NCBI GenBank assembly: GCA_020912385.1 | Contig: CP087219.1 | Span: forward strand, 1,364,001 to 1,428,000 | Direction: 5' to 3' | From: Neofusicoccum parvum | Lineage: Eukaryota > Ascomycota > Dothideomycetes > Botryosphaeriales > Botryosphaeriaceae | DNA: 64,000 nucleotides | Part shown: positions 35,533 to 45,764 of the stretch, one piece after another | How positions within the stretch are numbered: the first letter of the stretch is position 1 | Layout: each line of letters starts with the position of its first letter | Translations under genes and position numbers: made by a program | The notes under the pieces: generated by a model | What the model saw: only the letters and a program-made list of their open reading frames with translations | What the model was told of the DNA's origin: nothing | Database searches by the model: none

Positions 35533-38500
35533 CCTCAGACACCCCCAGATCGGCAGAGATTTGGCTAGACCAGAGTTTCAGGTTGCAGGAGAGCAGAACG
35601 CAAAGGTCAGTGGGAGAGGCCAAGCAGAGGTGCTGTGACGCGTGGGAGGGCAGGGCATGCGGCCCGGCGTGAGGAATGTCGAGCGAGCGGAGCTGGAGGG
35701 CACCTCGCGGCGATCCGAGACAAGCTTGGCCCTGGCCTGGCAGAAGGATTGGAGAGAGTCGGGGCGGCGGGCGGCGGGAGATAGGCGCTGATGGCGGCGG
35801 ATCGGAGCCCGGGGGGAGGGATTGCGCGGAGGCAAGGGTTGCGAGGGAAGAGAGAGGGAATCGGGAGCAGGAGCAGACAGACAGATGTCGAGCTCGCGCA
35901 ACGGACGGCGAGAGATCGAGCAGCGGGCGCGGGCTTGGCTGGACGGCGCGGCGGTCTCCCGTAGTCTCGACCGTCGGATCTACGCCGATGCTACGGAGCC
36001 GTCTCCACAAACGTGCGAGGGGCCTGCGGACAAAGAGACGACGTCAGGCGGGTGCTGGTGCGGGCGGGTCAGCTTTGGAGAGCACGCAGCGTTCAGCGTG
36101 GGAGCGAGCCGAACGACGGCACCCAGCACACCACGCGCCTGAGGATCGCCCTGGAGCGCGGCGGCAGCACACTGTGTAACCAGACGTCGCCGGCGAGGGG
36201 CTGCTGCGTCGGCGGCTCGTTTCCCCCGGGGCGTGCGGGCGTCTAGACCTCCGCGCAGCAGACGGCCAGCCGTGCTCATCCGCCGCCCGCGGGCCAAGCG
36301 CGTGGCTTGCGACGCGCTTTGTCGGTCGACGCGCCCCATGGCCCCCTTGCAGAGCGTCCCTGAGCAGGCGGGAGCAGCATCGCGAGCAGCGCGCCATTGC
36401 CCGTTGCGCGCTCGGGGCTCTTCTCGGCGCACGAGATGCGGGTGGGCCTGCTGCGGCCTAGAAGGCGATCGCCGGCTGCAGCAGGGGCTTCCGCGCTGCC
36501 TAGAACAGCGGCTGGCGCCAGCTTCACGCGCGCTGCGCCCTCATGCCACTATTCCCGCGCAGGACTCCACGAGGCGCCTCCGCACCCCTTCCTTCGCGCG
36601 GTGCTGCTCGCCAAGTGCGCCTGCTGCCGCATCTGGGCGTGTCTCTGCGCCATGCCACCGCGGGCAGGGTCCCTATCGCTCGCTTCAAGTCCAGATCGCG
36701 GGGACGCGCCTAGCGCTCTCGTGGCGCAAGACGATCGACAGGTGTGCTGCGCAATGTTGTCCAACTCCCGTCGCCGGGACGCGCGCCAGGTCGCCGTCGG
36801 CGCGCAGGCTGCGCGCTGCGGCCGGAGGGGTCTGCGCGAGGCGTCTGCCCGTCGCACACGCCGTGCTTTTGGCGGGCGGCGCGGGCAGTGCGGGCCTGCT
36901 CTGCGCTGATTCGCACGGCGGCCATCTGGCGGAAGGTGCTGTGAAACAGCGAGCGGCGCTGATGTCATGGCTCCCGGCGCGCCGGCTCACCAGCATCCAC
37001 CCCGAAGCCCGCGAGTCGCTGACAAACGCGCTCAGCCTGCGCCGGCGCCGGCTCCAGCGCCAGTCTCGCGCTGCGCCATCCTGGCCCGCGGCCTCCTGGC
37101 TCGCCCGCGGCCGGCATCCTCGCCCCGGCGAGCAGCAGCCCGCCGACAGCAGCACGTTCGCACGAACGCGTTCCGCCACCGCGGTTGCTCGTCCCGTCCC
37201 AGGCCGTTGGAAGCGACGGCTGCATCTCGCAGCTCATGCCGTCATCGCCCGTCCCGCCGTGCATCGATTGCCTCCCCGTATATTATCGATGTCTCGGACC
37301 GCCCGCCGCAGCGCCTGGCTCGAATTTGCACCTCGCGCGGGACCAGCCTCGTCCGCCCGCGCGCGTGCGGTTCCGCAGGCGGCGTTGCGCTGCGCTGCGT
37401 TGCGTGCGCCACATCCTCCAGCAGCTGCGCCAATCAGGCCGAACTTCCATCCGCCGTCAGCTGTTTTATATTCTAGGCCTGCGCTCACTGCGGCCGCTAG
37501 CCGGCCGCGATCAGGAACTCCATATCTCCGCATCAGGCGCCGCACTGGGGCACATTCCTGGCTCTGCGGTCTGGACATTCCACGCCGGCTCCGTTTTTTA
37601 ATTTTATTTTTCGCACCGGCTTGCGGCTGGCACTTCGAATGGCCATGCGAATCTGGATCAGACAAGATCGCCGCCCGCGATCTCACATGGCCACGGACGA
37701 CTCAGGCACCTGACACATTAGCCAACCGTTTGCCTTGCTGTCTCTCCGCTATCTGCGCGCTGCGAGAAGTGACGAATGAGGCCATTGGCTGCCTCCCTGG
37801 GGAATGACCGAAGCAGACACAATGGCGCTTTTAGTCATTTGCCGCCATTCCAGCGTACTTGATCCTCGGTCCTGCTATGTGCCATGGCATCCGAGGTCCA
37901 GTGCGAGCGATTCTCAAACAGAGCTACATTCCGGTCTTCGTATCGGGTTCAAGAGAAGAGGTCAAAAAAAGCCCAGTCCTAAGAATCGCGCGTGCCATAC
38001 ATAGTAACCACGCCAGCCCTAGAGCAGTCTGGATCGTCTCTCTCGGGTTCCCTCTTCAGGCCCCTGCACAAGGCAACCATGGACTTTGCCGCTTGCAGTT
38101 GCAGTCTGGTTGCAACGACCGACCAACAACGCGACTGTCGTGGAGTCTCCCCAGAGCGATGCACCGCGCGCTCCATCAAAGATCGCGATGACGCGGATGG
38201 CTACCTTTTCCTCATCCAGAATCCCCTGCATATGCAAGTGCCATCTTCGCGATTCTCCGATCGACATCCGGATTCCTCTGCCAATCGCTTCGCACTCCGG
38301 GCCGAGAGAGCAATCACAAGCATAAGCGGACCCCAAATGAGAGGCACGGCGGGTTCCAGCCAGCCCTGAGAACGCGCTCCCATCATCGGCGTCCGTGCCC
38401 ATGGGGCTGGCAGGTGGGCTTTGCCTCGCTTCGAAGAGAAGGACTGCGTTCGGGACGGCGAGTCAGGGAAGCGCGTCTCGTTTCTGCAACGATCAGTGTA

Positions 38501-39867
38501 CTCAGGTGAACACATTGCGGCGTGGGCGGAGAGGAAGACTGGACAGAAAAGTCGTCGCGGCCCAAAATAGCAATCATCTCCTGACGACGCTCTTTCGCTC
38601 ACCGGCCGTTGAACCTTGCGCGGCTTCCCTCCATATAACTGATTGTCTATTTCCCCCCTTCCTTCCTTCCTCAGCTCACCACTTTTCAGCTCGAGTCATC
38701 GCAGAAGTCGATCCTTTCCCCGTTCAACCCTCACAGAATCCCAGGAACTCAAACAAGGTACTCGAGGCGTCCCGGGCCGACGCATGCGATGAAGCAATCC
38801 CATGCCCTGCGGCTGAACTATTGCCTCGCCCTCCTACGCCTGTTTTGCAGCAGAGCGACCTATCGCAATTGAACGACATGCGCTGACAAGACGCTGCTCC
38901 CCCGCTCCTAAGCCATTCACGGCGTCCTCGGCTCCACATTCTACCGGTTGTTTCTCCGCTTTGCCGCCTGCGGCATTATCCCCCCCAATTCTCTACATAC
39001 GATAAATCCGACCATCACATACCCTTTGTCATGCCGATACGAGGTTGGGCCCTCCCACCCTGCCATGCGGAGGGCTGAGCACTCGCCAGAACAGGCTTGC
39101 CCTTTTGAGAGCTAACTGAGCGGATCGATCCTTCTGCACGCCATCGGAAGCTTCGCGAGACTGATAACCCACGCATGCCATCGTCTGCTCTCGTGGTGCC
39201 GGTCTCTCGCATGAAATGATGCTGTTTCGAAAGTTGACTTGAAGAGAGACACTCCGGAACTCCGTTTGGCTCCTGGACGGGGATTCCCAAGAGCCGCGCA
39301 ACCGCAAGGCACTGCTTGCCACGATGAGACGCCCCCCCGACGAGACATGCGCCCTTGTTATTTTCTCTGCTTTATCTAATTTTGGAAGCCACCTGTTACA
39401 ATTATGCCGAGATATTACTACCTCGCTTGAAAGAGCAAGGTGAAAGAGGTTTGCGCTTGCTAAGATAGCGGGCTTCCCTTCAATACACCCATTTTAAGTT
39501 TTTTTGTTTCCTGCTGTGTTTGGTTCTGAAACCCCCCGAATTCATCACCCGGAGACCTGAAATGCTTGCCAGAGTAAAGAGCTTCATGCGTCAGAATCCC
39601 TGCTATAATTCCCTTTTTGTTCTCTGTTGCTTGAAAAACAAAACTACAAAAGCAACAATCCATGCCTTCAGACTCTCTGTTCCGTATTTCGAATGTATTC
39701 TTCGACGCTTCTCCGATGTGGGCCCTTTCGCAGGTGACTCTGTTGTTGAGTGTGTCTCCCCTGACGCCTATCCGTATCATCCTAGTATCCAGTGGTGGAG
39801 TAAGACTCAGATCTTCTTTGTGTTGCTTCTTACGTCGCACCCGATGACTTCTACAGAGGCTTTTCAC
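35533..39867. other. Gene-free interval (4.3 kb), partly very GC-rich
   Basis: From 35533 to about 37800 the sequence is very GC-rich and carries long stop-free frames on several frames at once, including 36233-37807 (524 codons), none with a recognisable domain. This is the upstream region of the histidine kinase. From about 37800 to 39867 the GC drops and frames are short. C/T-rich sequence near 38640-38700 could be a leader, but no credible spliced gene follows. The final part should contain the 3' end of the LPGEIRNEIY-motif gene. Confidence 0.4.
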
Positions 39868-40920
39868 TTAGGGGATAGGATACCTCTCCACCAGATTCTT
39901 GTACTTGTCGAACTTGACCAAATTATACTCCACCATTGCATCCGCCTCGCTCCATCCCAACAGCCTCCTCCGCACTGCCTCAGAGAATAGCCGATGCAGC
40001 TCGACATGCGCCTCCGCCAGCCTCCTGTCCGGCATCGCGGCGCCCTTCGCCACCCACGCGCTCTGGACCGCGACCTCCACCCGCAGCGGCTCCCTCTCCG
40101 CCACGCCCCTCTGTCTCACGACATCGTACCCCTCTCCTCCCCATCCCCCTCCCGGCCGACTCGCCTCCCCCCACACCATCAGCGCCCGCACGAATTCCGC
40201 GCCCAGCCCAAACACCAGCGGCCGCTCATTCACCACCACCCTGACCCTCAGCACCTCCAACCCCGTCAGCCTCGCCGCGGCTTCGCGCATCGCCACCGCC
40301 CACGCGTCGTCGCTCCGCACCTTCCAAACCCCATCAGCCGGCGTCGCCGGGTCGCCGTACGTCGCGTGCGCGACGTGCAGCTTGCGCACCAGCGCCAGCT
40401 TGCGGGGCGGCAGCAGCGCCAGGAAGCGCCGCAGCGCGCGCGGCGCGCTGAAGATGAAGAACGCCGTCGCGTAGAAGAAAGGCAGGGCTTCGGCGTGGAT
40501 CTGCCGGCTCGTGCGGACGAGGGTGCCGGCGGAGCGGGTCCAGTCGGTCGGGGGCGGCGGCGAGGAGCGGCCGCTGGGGTGGTATCGGATCTTGTGGGGT
40601 TTGGGCTTGGTGATGGCGGGGAGGCGGAGGGGGGATGGAACGGTGGCGGCGGCGGCGGCGTTGGTGTTGGCGGGTGCGAAGGAGGTCTGTAGCGCGTGCG
40701 ACGACCAGGTGCCGGGGTGGATGGCTTTCTGCGCGAGGATGTGGTTGGCGTTGGGCGTCATGTCGATCCAGATCTCGTCTTCGAAGCAGTAGGCGTATAT
40801 TTCGTTGCGGATCTCGCCAGGCAGGTCGAGGAAGCCGAAACGCCTCTTGCCGCAGACGCGCCTCTTCATGGCGGGACTGCGGTTGGCTGGCTTGATCTGC
40901 TTCTGGTGTTGGCTGCGCAT
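39868..40920 (-). CDS. Fungal protein with F-box-like LPGEIRNEIY motif (DUF7730-type)
   Basis: Predicted 350-residue protein, single exon on the minus strand. The start at 40920 was chosen because the 45 codons upstream (back to 41055) are pyrimidine-rich and read as a translated leader. Near the N-terminus, after a basic stretch, lies RFGFLDLPGEIRNEIYAYCF, the signature of a large family of filamentous-fungal proteins related to F-box/2EXR/DUF7730 types. It is followed by LVRTSRQIHAEALPFFYATA, which completes the usual pair of motifs, and by a helical C-terminal half. Many relatives exist per genome in Dothideomycetes and their functions are mostly unknown; a role as substrate adaptor is only suggested by the F-box resemblance. 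No damage seen. Confidence 0.85.
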   Translation of the reverse strand: MRSQHQKQIKPANRSPAMKRRVCGKRRFGFLDLPGEIRNEIYAYCFEDEIWIDMTPNANHILAQKAIHPGTWSSHALQTSFAPANTNAAAAATVPSPLRLPAITKPKPHKIRYHPSGRSSPPPPTDWTRSAGTLVRTSRQIHAEALPFFYATAFFIFSAPRALRRFLALLPPRKLALVRKLHVAHATYGDPATPADGVWKVRSDDAWAVAMREAAARLTGLEVLRVRVVVNERPLVFGLGAEFVRALMVWGEASRPGGGWGGEGYDVVRQRGVAEREPLRVEVAVQSAWVAKGAAMPDRRLAEAHVELHRLFSEAVRRRLLGWSEADAMVEYNLVKFDKYKNLVERYPIP

Positions 40921-41332
40921 CGTGGGCGGGTTGCGGAGCGAGTTTGCGATCGAGACGGAGCAGGTGAGCTTTGTGTGGGTTGGGAGAGGGTGGAACGAGA
41001 TTGCTGGCAGTGGGACCGGAGAGAACAGAGTGGCAGGCAACAGTGACGGCAGCAAGGTATTAGCCTCACCTGCGGCTGCCCAAAAGACGGGGTCCGCAAC
41101 TTTACTCTCAGGCTAGCGACGCCTCAAGCCACAAACATGCATCGGCTGGCAACAGAGTCAGGAACGAGAGTCTCGTTGATTGTCTACGAGGTCTCTCCAC
41201 CATCTGAGTCGCCTACGCCCTTGATCGTAATCGAAAGAAACCCCCATTACCGCCCGAAGCGCCTTGAAGTAACAGCCAGGGTGAAGGCCAGCAGTGCGCT
41301 ACTCAGTAGGATCTAGATCCATCCAAGAGCGT
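40921..41332. other. Short intergenic region
   Basis: Upstream leader and promoter of the leftward LPGEIRNEIY-motif gene, and the 3' end of the next leftward gene. Nothing else seen. Confidence 0.5.
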
Positions 41333-41906
41333 CTAGAAGTCGTTCTCGTCATCGTCGTCAAAGAAGCTGCGCTCCTGCGACTTGACCACGCCCGCGACAA
41401 CGTCGTTGATCTCAGCCTGGATGTCGGCATCCAACTCCGGCTCCTCTGTGCTGATGTTAACATCTTTCAGGAGCGAAGAGAAATTGGAAAAGACTCACTC
41501 TTCATAGCCTTCTTACGACCGCGCTTCTTGGGCAGCTCGGCGTCGTCGTTGACAGCGTCGTCGGTCGCGGCACTAGCAATCTTCTTGCGCTTCTTGGGGG
41601 TGGAAGCAGGGCCGTCACCACCAGCGGCGGCGGCGCCAGCGGAGTCGCCAGACGATGCAGCAAGCTTCTTCAGCGTGCTGTTGAACATAACTTTGAAGCT
41701 CTCCTTCGACTTAGATCCAGACTGCGTAGCAGCAGCGGTCCAGTCGACCTAGATCTTTTTAGAATGAAGTAGGGTAAAAGATGAAGGCTTAACGCGGGGC
41801 ACCTTACGTTCTTGGGGTCATTGTGATTGAGGTAGGCCAGCGCGAACCTCATCTTCTCCACTTCCGACAGCTTGTTGATGGCTTCAAGAGTGTACTGCGG
41901 AGCCAT
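41333..41906 (-). CDS. Small lysine-rich protein, paralogue A (likely nuclear)
   Basis: Predicted 153-residue protein from minus-strand exons 41906-41808, 41748-41499 and 41445-41333, with introns in phase 0 and phase 1. It begins MAPQYTLEAINKLSEVEKMR, then ALAYLNHNDPKN, VDW and GSKSKESFKVMFNSTLKKLA: a compact helical N-terminal domain of about 65 residues, reminiscent of the short Myb/SANT-like modules in small fungal proteins. A low-complexity Ala/Gly linker, basic clusters PKKRKK and KKRGRKK (nuclear-localisation-like) and an acidic end (FFDDDDENDF) follow. It is a clear duplicate of the gene at 42439-42957, sharing intron positions. Function unknown; chromatin or DNA binding is inference from the basic clusters. 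Confidence 0.85.
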
Positions 41907-42438
41907 GATTTTGGATCGGGTAGCTGAGTGCAATGATGCAGCAGTGAGAAAAAGGTAGCGCAGATGAGAAAGGAGGCGACAAAATCTGCACTTACACACG
42001 AAGATCTTGAACGGGAGCGTCTCGGTGCTGGATGAGTGTGGTTGAAGTTGAGAGGTAGGAGAGGAGTGGAAAGTTTGAGCTTGAAGGACAACTTTAAAAG
42101 CACCAACGCGGCCTCGCCTACCCTTAGCCTCCGTGCGCATATGCAGGGTCCTGGCGAGCACGCGAGCCCGTTTACGGAAGTCACGGCTGCCACAGCGGGA
42201 ATCAGAATACACCGAGAGGGTGCTATCGAGGCACGTCAGATGCGTTGGCTGGAAGGGTATTCTTCATTTCTGTACCTCTATGGCATCAGCAGGCCGAGCT
42301 GATGCGTTATGCTATGCTGCCAAACCCAGGAGATCCCCTTGGTAGGATGAATTCGCACTTTGATATTCGGCAATCCGATCCTTGCCTCATAGTGACCACT
42401 TGTCGTCCTCAGATCCCGCCTATTATAGCCATGGGTGT
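41907..42438. other. Interval between the two paralogues
   Basis: Promoter and leader of paralogue A and the 3' end of paralogue B, both read leftward. Short open frames only. Confidence 0.5.
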
Positions 42439-42957
42439 CTACACACACTCCTCCCCCATGCTGTCATCCTTCTTGCTCTCTGAGAACGTGTCAGCTATGT
42501 TGTCGTCAAAGAGTGATGTCAACTTCAAGGGAGCAGCTCACTCTTGCCGCGAGGCTTGGAAGCCTTCTTGGCCTTGGTCGTGGAAATTCCCTCCTCTTCA
42601 TCATCCTCAATGACTGAAGTAGCACGCTTGCGACCCTTCTTGGGAGCAGCCTTCTTGGGAGCGGGAGCGGCGGCCGGCGCAGCGGCACCCTCACCACCGT
42701 CGCCAGGCTCAGCGGCCAGCTTCTTCAGAGTCGCGTTGAACATCTTCATGTAAGACTCCTTGGACTTTGAGCCAGCCTGAGCGGCCGCGGTCTCCCAGTC
42801 AACCTGGAAGAGTCAGTGTGAGGATTAGGAGGATTGTGTGTTGTAGTGGATGTCTTACGTTCTTGGGCTCAAGATGGTTGAGATAGGCAGTGGCTAGGCG
42901 AAGCTTCTCGATATCAGTGAGGGCCGAGATCTTGGTGGTGTCGTATTTGGGATTCAT
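42439..42957 (-). CDS. Small lysine-rich protein, paralogue B (likely nuclear)
   Basis: Predicted 133-residue protein from minus-strand exons 42957-42859, 42803-42542 and 42479-42439. The N-terminal domain matches paralogue A residue for residue over much of its length: LTDIEKLRLATAYLNHLEPKN, VDW, then GSKSKESYMKMFNATLKKLA. A Pro/Ala/Lys linker carries KKAAPKKGRKR and an acidic patch (EDDEEEG). The last intron (42480-42541, 62 nt) has a GTGAGC donor, an AGCTGACAC branch-like site and a TCTCAG acceptor. It gives a short acidic tail (KSKKDDSMGEECV) in place of the FFDDDDENDF end of paralogue A. If that intron were retained, translation would stop at 42525. Function unknown; probably nuclear. 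Confidence 0.82.
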
Positions 42958-44235
42958 GGTTGCGCTGCAATTGGACCGGGAATCAGAATCCGAAGAGGTA
43001 GAACAGCCAAAGCCTTTGTGACCTACGCTGGGTATTGTTTGGTGTAGAGGTGTGGAAGAGATGCAGATGCTGAGCCGAAGTTGAGCTTTTATGGTCGGGA
43101 AAACGGGCCCTGGGGTGATCGGCGCAAACAGCTGGAAGTGAGGACCAGACTCGAGAATACCACGTGAACACCTTCCAGAAGCAGTTCGATGGTCTTGCAC
43201 CAGCCACCAGGTGAGGGTGACTAAACCGAACATCAAGGCATTAGCTTCAAGAGGCCCAATATAATCGTGAAAGTGAGACATCTAGAAAGAAATATCGGAT
43301 GATCTGACAGCCCGAGACACAAAGGACCTGGAATCATTTGATCCAGAGACCTGTGCAGCCGTAATAGCTGCGAGCCTGTATTTTCACTGCGTGCGGGTTC
43401 GAAGCCGGCGATTCTGACAGTCTTTCCGAAAATGTGCGCGAGGTCGTCGTGAGAATTTGTCCGAATTGCTGACAAGCCCTTCGACGCCATTTGAACGTTT
43501 TGATTCTCTACGATGGAGGTGGCCGCCTTTTACGTGGTCAGGCCATGATATATTGCAACAAGAACATGCTCTTCATATGTGGGCCGTTGAAGTGTTCGTA
43601 CAGACGCGAATGTGCAATGAAAGCAATGCTAAACCCATCTGGATGAATGCTTCAACTGCCCCCGAAAGTAGGCACGTGTTGCAATACTATCCGAACCGAC
43701 TTCGTACCTGCGCGGTGTCTTGTGAAGCTGGCTCGAGATGTGCAGTCCAGGTGGCTTTTAGAGAAATGGAAGTACATATAAGGAAGTTCTTCTCACAGGC
43801 CTCAGGAAATTGCTACAGTTCTATGGGGAATTGCTGCTTCCACTCTTTCACGGCATGCTGGGCACGGATAGCACCCAGGACGCTCATTGGAAGCCGGGGC
43901 ATTTCGGTAGGATGCCAAAGTCGAAAAGAATCAGACTCACATCTTCCGGACGGATTGTGCACGATCGCTGCTTTGTGAGACCCGCAAGTCGACACGATTC
44001 TTGCCGGAGTACCACCAGGACAGCACCACTCCACACACCGCCTGGAGACTGCCGGAGAATGTCGGTTGGCGGCCCAAGGGTGCACCACGCGCGCTGGCAC
44101 CCGCAACAGCAGACCTGAGGTGGATGGCGACGTGTCGCAGGACGTGAGGTCGTCGACGGTCCTTCTCCGCGCCGAGCACTAGGACAGATCAGGCAGCGTC
44201 GGACGTTTCATGGCGGGACAATCTCGCTCCCCGCC
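42958..44235. other. Intergenic region with divergent flanking genes
   Basis: A 1.3-kb interval between paralogue B (minus) and the small membrane ORF (plus). The plus frame at 43457-43978 is open for 173 codons but starts with TTG and shows no domain. No RNA gene seen; the GGTTCGAAGCC at about 43388 resembles a tRNA B box but has no tRNA around it. Confidence 0.45.
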
Positions 44236-44526
44236 ATGAACACCCCCCAATCTGCTCCCACCATGATCTCCTCCAGCTTCCCACCCCTCTCTGCGATCAG
44301 CTCTTCCCACCCCTTGTTCCGCTCTCGACCCCGCCAGTTTTCTTCCGCTGCTTGCCTGCTCTCCAGCAAGCCGAGACCCCGTCCGCGCAACCCGCAGTAC
44401 GCACCGATCCGCATCTGGCCATTCGCCCTGATCTTCGTCGGCGGCACCTTCCTGTTTATCCAGATTGTCAAGCAACGTCAAGGCACCGCCCCGCCTTCCA
44501 ACACCAGCAGCCGCCCTCTCCAATAA
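44236..44526 (+). CDS. Small mitochondrial-type single-span membrane ORF, or 5' exon of UMP kinase
   Basis: An open frame of 96 residues with the look of a real N-terminus: an Arg/Ser-rich, acid-free presequence (PLFRSRPRQFSSAACLLSS) with an RQFSS-type processing site, a basic Pro-rich linker, then one hydrophobic span (IRIWPFALIFVGGTFLFIQI) at about residues 58-77. Its stop codon lies only 30 bp before the ATG of UMP kinase. Two readings are possible: an independent small inner-membrane protein, or the first exon of a longer, membrane-anchored UMP kinase. A 51-nt intron (44476-44526, GTCAAG donor, AATAAG acceptor) would join the frames without a stop. The donor is weak, so this is unresolved. 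Confidence 0.55.
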   Translation: MNTPQSAPTMISSSFPPLSAISSSHPLFRSRPRQFSSAACLLSSKPRPRPRNPQYAPIRIWPFALIFVGGTFLFIQIVKQRQGTAPPSNTSSRPLQ

Positions 44527-44556
44527 GCTCCCCGCTCGATCCACCCCGCCGCCACA

Positions 44557-45262
44557 ATGCCTGCCGTTGCACAGCTCCCCATCGGCAAACGCGACAAGCC
44601 TAGCTTTGATCCCAGCGAGGTCACCGTCCTGTTTGTTCTGGGCGGGCCAGGCGCGGGCAAGGGCACGCAGTGCTCGAACCTGGTGCGCGACTACACCTTC
44701 AAGCACCTGTCTGCTGGCGACCTGCTTCGCGAGGAGCAGGAGAGGCCCGGCAGCGAGTTCGGCGAGATGATCAAGGAGTACATCCGTGAGGGCAAGATCG
44801 TTCCCATGGAGGTGACGATCCAGCTGCTCGAGAATGCCATGAAGGAGGCTATGGATAAGGAGAGTAAGAAGAAGTTTTTGATTGATGGTATGCCCTCCCA
44901 CCAACTTTACATCACCCATCAATGGCTAACAGATATTCAAAGGCTTCCCCCGCAAGCTAGACCAAGCCCACGCCTTCGAGAACAGCGTCTGTCCCGCGAA
45001 GTTCACCCTCTTCTTCGACTGCCCTGAGGACGTCATGGAGGAGCGTCTGCTCAACCGTGGCAAGACCTCTGGCCGCTCCGATGACAACATGGAGAGCATT
45101 CGCAAGCGCTTCAAGACCTTCATCGAGACCTCGATGCCTGTCGTTGATGAGTTCGAGTCGCAGGGCCGTGTCGTCAAGGTCGACGCCACCAAGGCTCCTA
45201 CGGAGGTTTACGAGGTTGTGAAGGTCAAGCTTGCTGAGAGGGGCATTGCTCTTGGCTCGTAA
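44557..45262 (+). CDS. URA6: UMP/CMP (uridylate) kinase
   Basis: Predicted 216-residue nucleoside monophosphate kinase, phosphorylating UMP (and usually CMP or dCMP) with ATP in pyrimidine nucleotide synthesis. Exons are 44557-44887 and 44943-45262, with a 55-nt GT-AG intron in phase 1. The P-loop [10 protein letters not shown] lies at residues 29-38. The NMP-binding region follows ([21 protein letters not shown]), then [13 protein letters not shown] across the splice site, [17 protein letters not shown], and the short LID ([10 protein letters not shown]), which is typical of the eukaryotic UMP/CMP group. Length matches yeast Ura6. The preceding membrane ORF may be part of the same gene, giving a longer N-terminus. 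Confidence 0.94.
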
Positions 45263-45764
45263 ATGGGTCCACAAGCCGAATTGAAGAGAGGACTTGCTCG
45301 CACTTTGGAGCCAAGGTCTGCATATGGAGAGATAATATACACAACACGTTAGAGCATACATACTAGATGAAGATACGATGGTTTTGCAAAAGTACTTGGT
45401 ATGGACGTATCTGGTGACGTTTGCGTGTGAAATGAGTGCTGTAGAGCCACCTTTCAGCAATTCCAGCTCCACAAGAGGCCAGGCCCCCATGGCTCCTTTA
45501 ACTGCTTTGCTGTCCTTTTCGAGGCAGCGCGACTAGAGCTCTTGCGGCGGCGGGTGGCTGATGTAGATAAGATTACCGGAAGATCTCCGGGCCATGCGCA
45601 CGGGCCAGCGACCTGAGCTACGCAGCTCGGAGGAAGCCTTGGAGCTTCGTTTGGCAACTACATCAACACCACGCCCGCTTCCCACCCGCCTCATCCTCCT
45701 CCGCCCATTTCTCTCGTCGTCCAACTCCCGCCCTCCCAGACACGCGTCCGTTCGTATCGCCGCC
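45263..45764. other. Intergenic region; C/T-rich leader of the proteasome gene
   Basis: Holds the UMP kinase 3' end and the promoter and leader of the proteasome alpha-7 gene. From about 45675 it is rich in CTCC/CCTCC units up to the ATG at 45765. No gene seen. Confidence 0.5.

Noticed and set aside
36233..37807. 524-codon plus-strand open frame
   Set aside because: Arg/Ala/Pro-rich translation with no domain; other frames of the same stretch are equally open, so it reflects high GC.
40921..41055. 45-codon upstream extension of the LPGEIRNEIY-motif gene
   Set aside because: Translation of a pyrimidine-rich leader; the downstream ATG at 40920 gives a more typical N-terminus.
43380..43405. 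tRNA B-box-like GGTTCGAAGCC
   Set aside because: One mismatch to the consensus, no A box at the right distance and no cloverleaf pairing seen.
43457..43978. 173-codon plus-strand frame
   Set aside because: Begins with TTG and has no domain or splice context supporting a gene.
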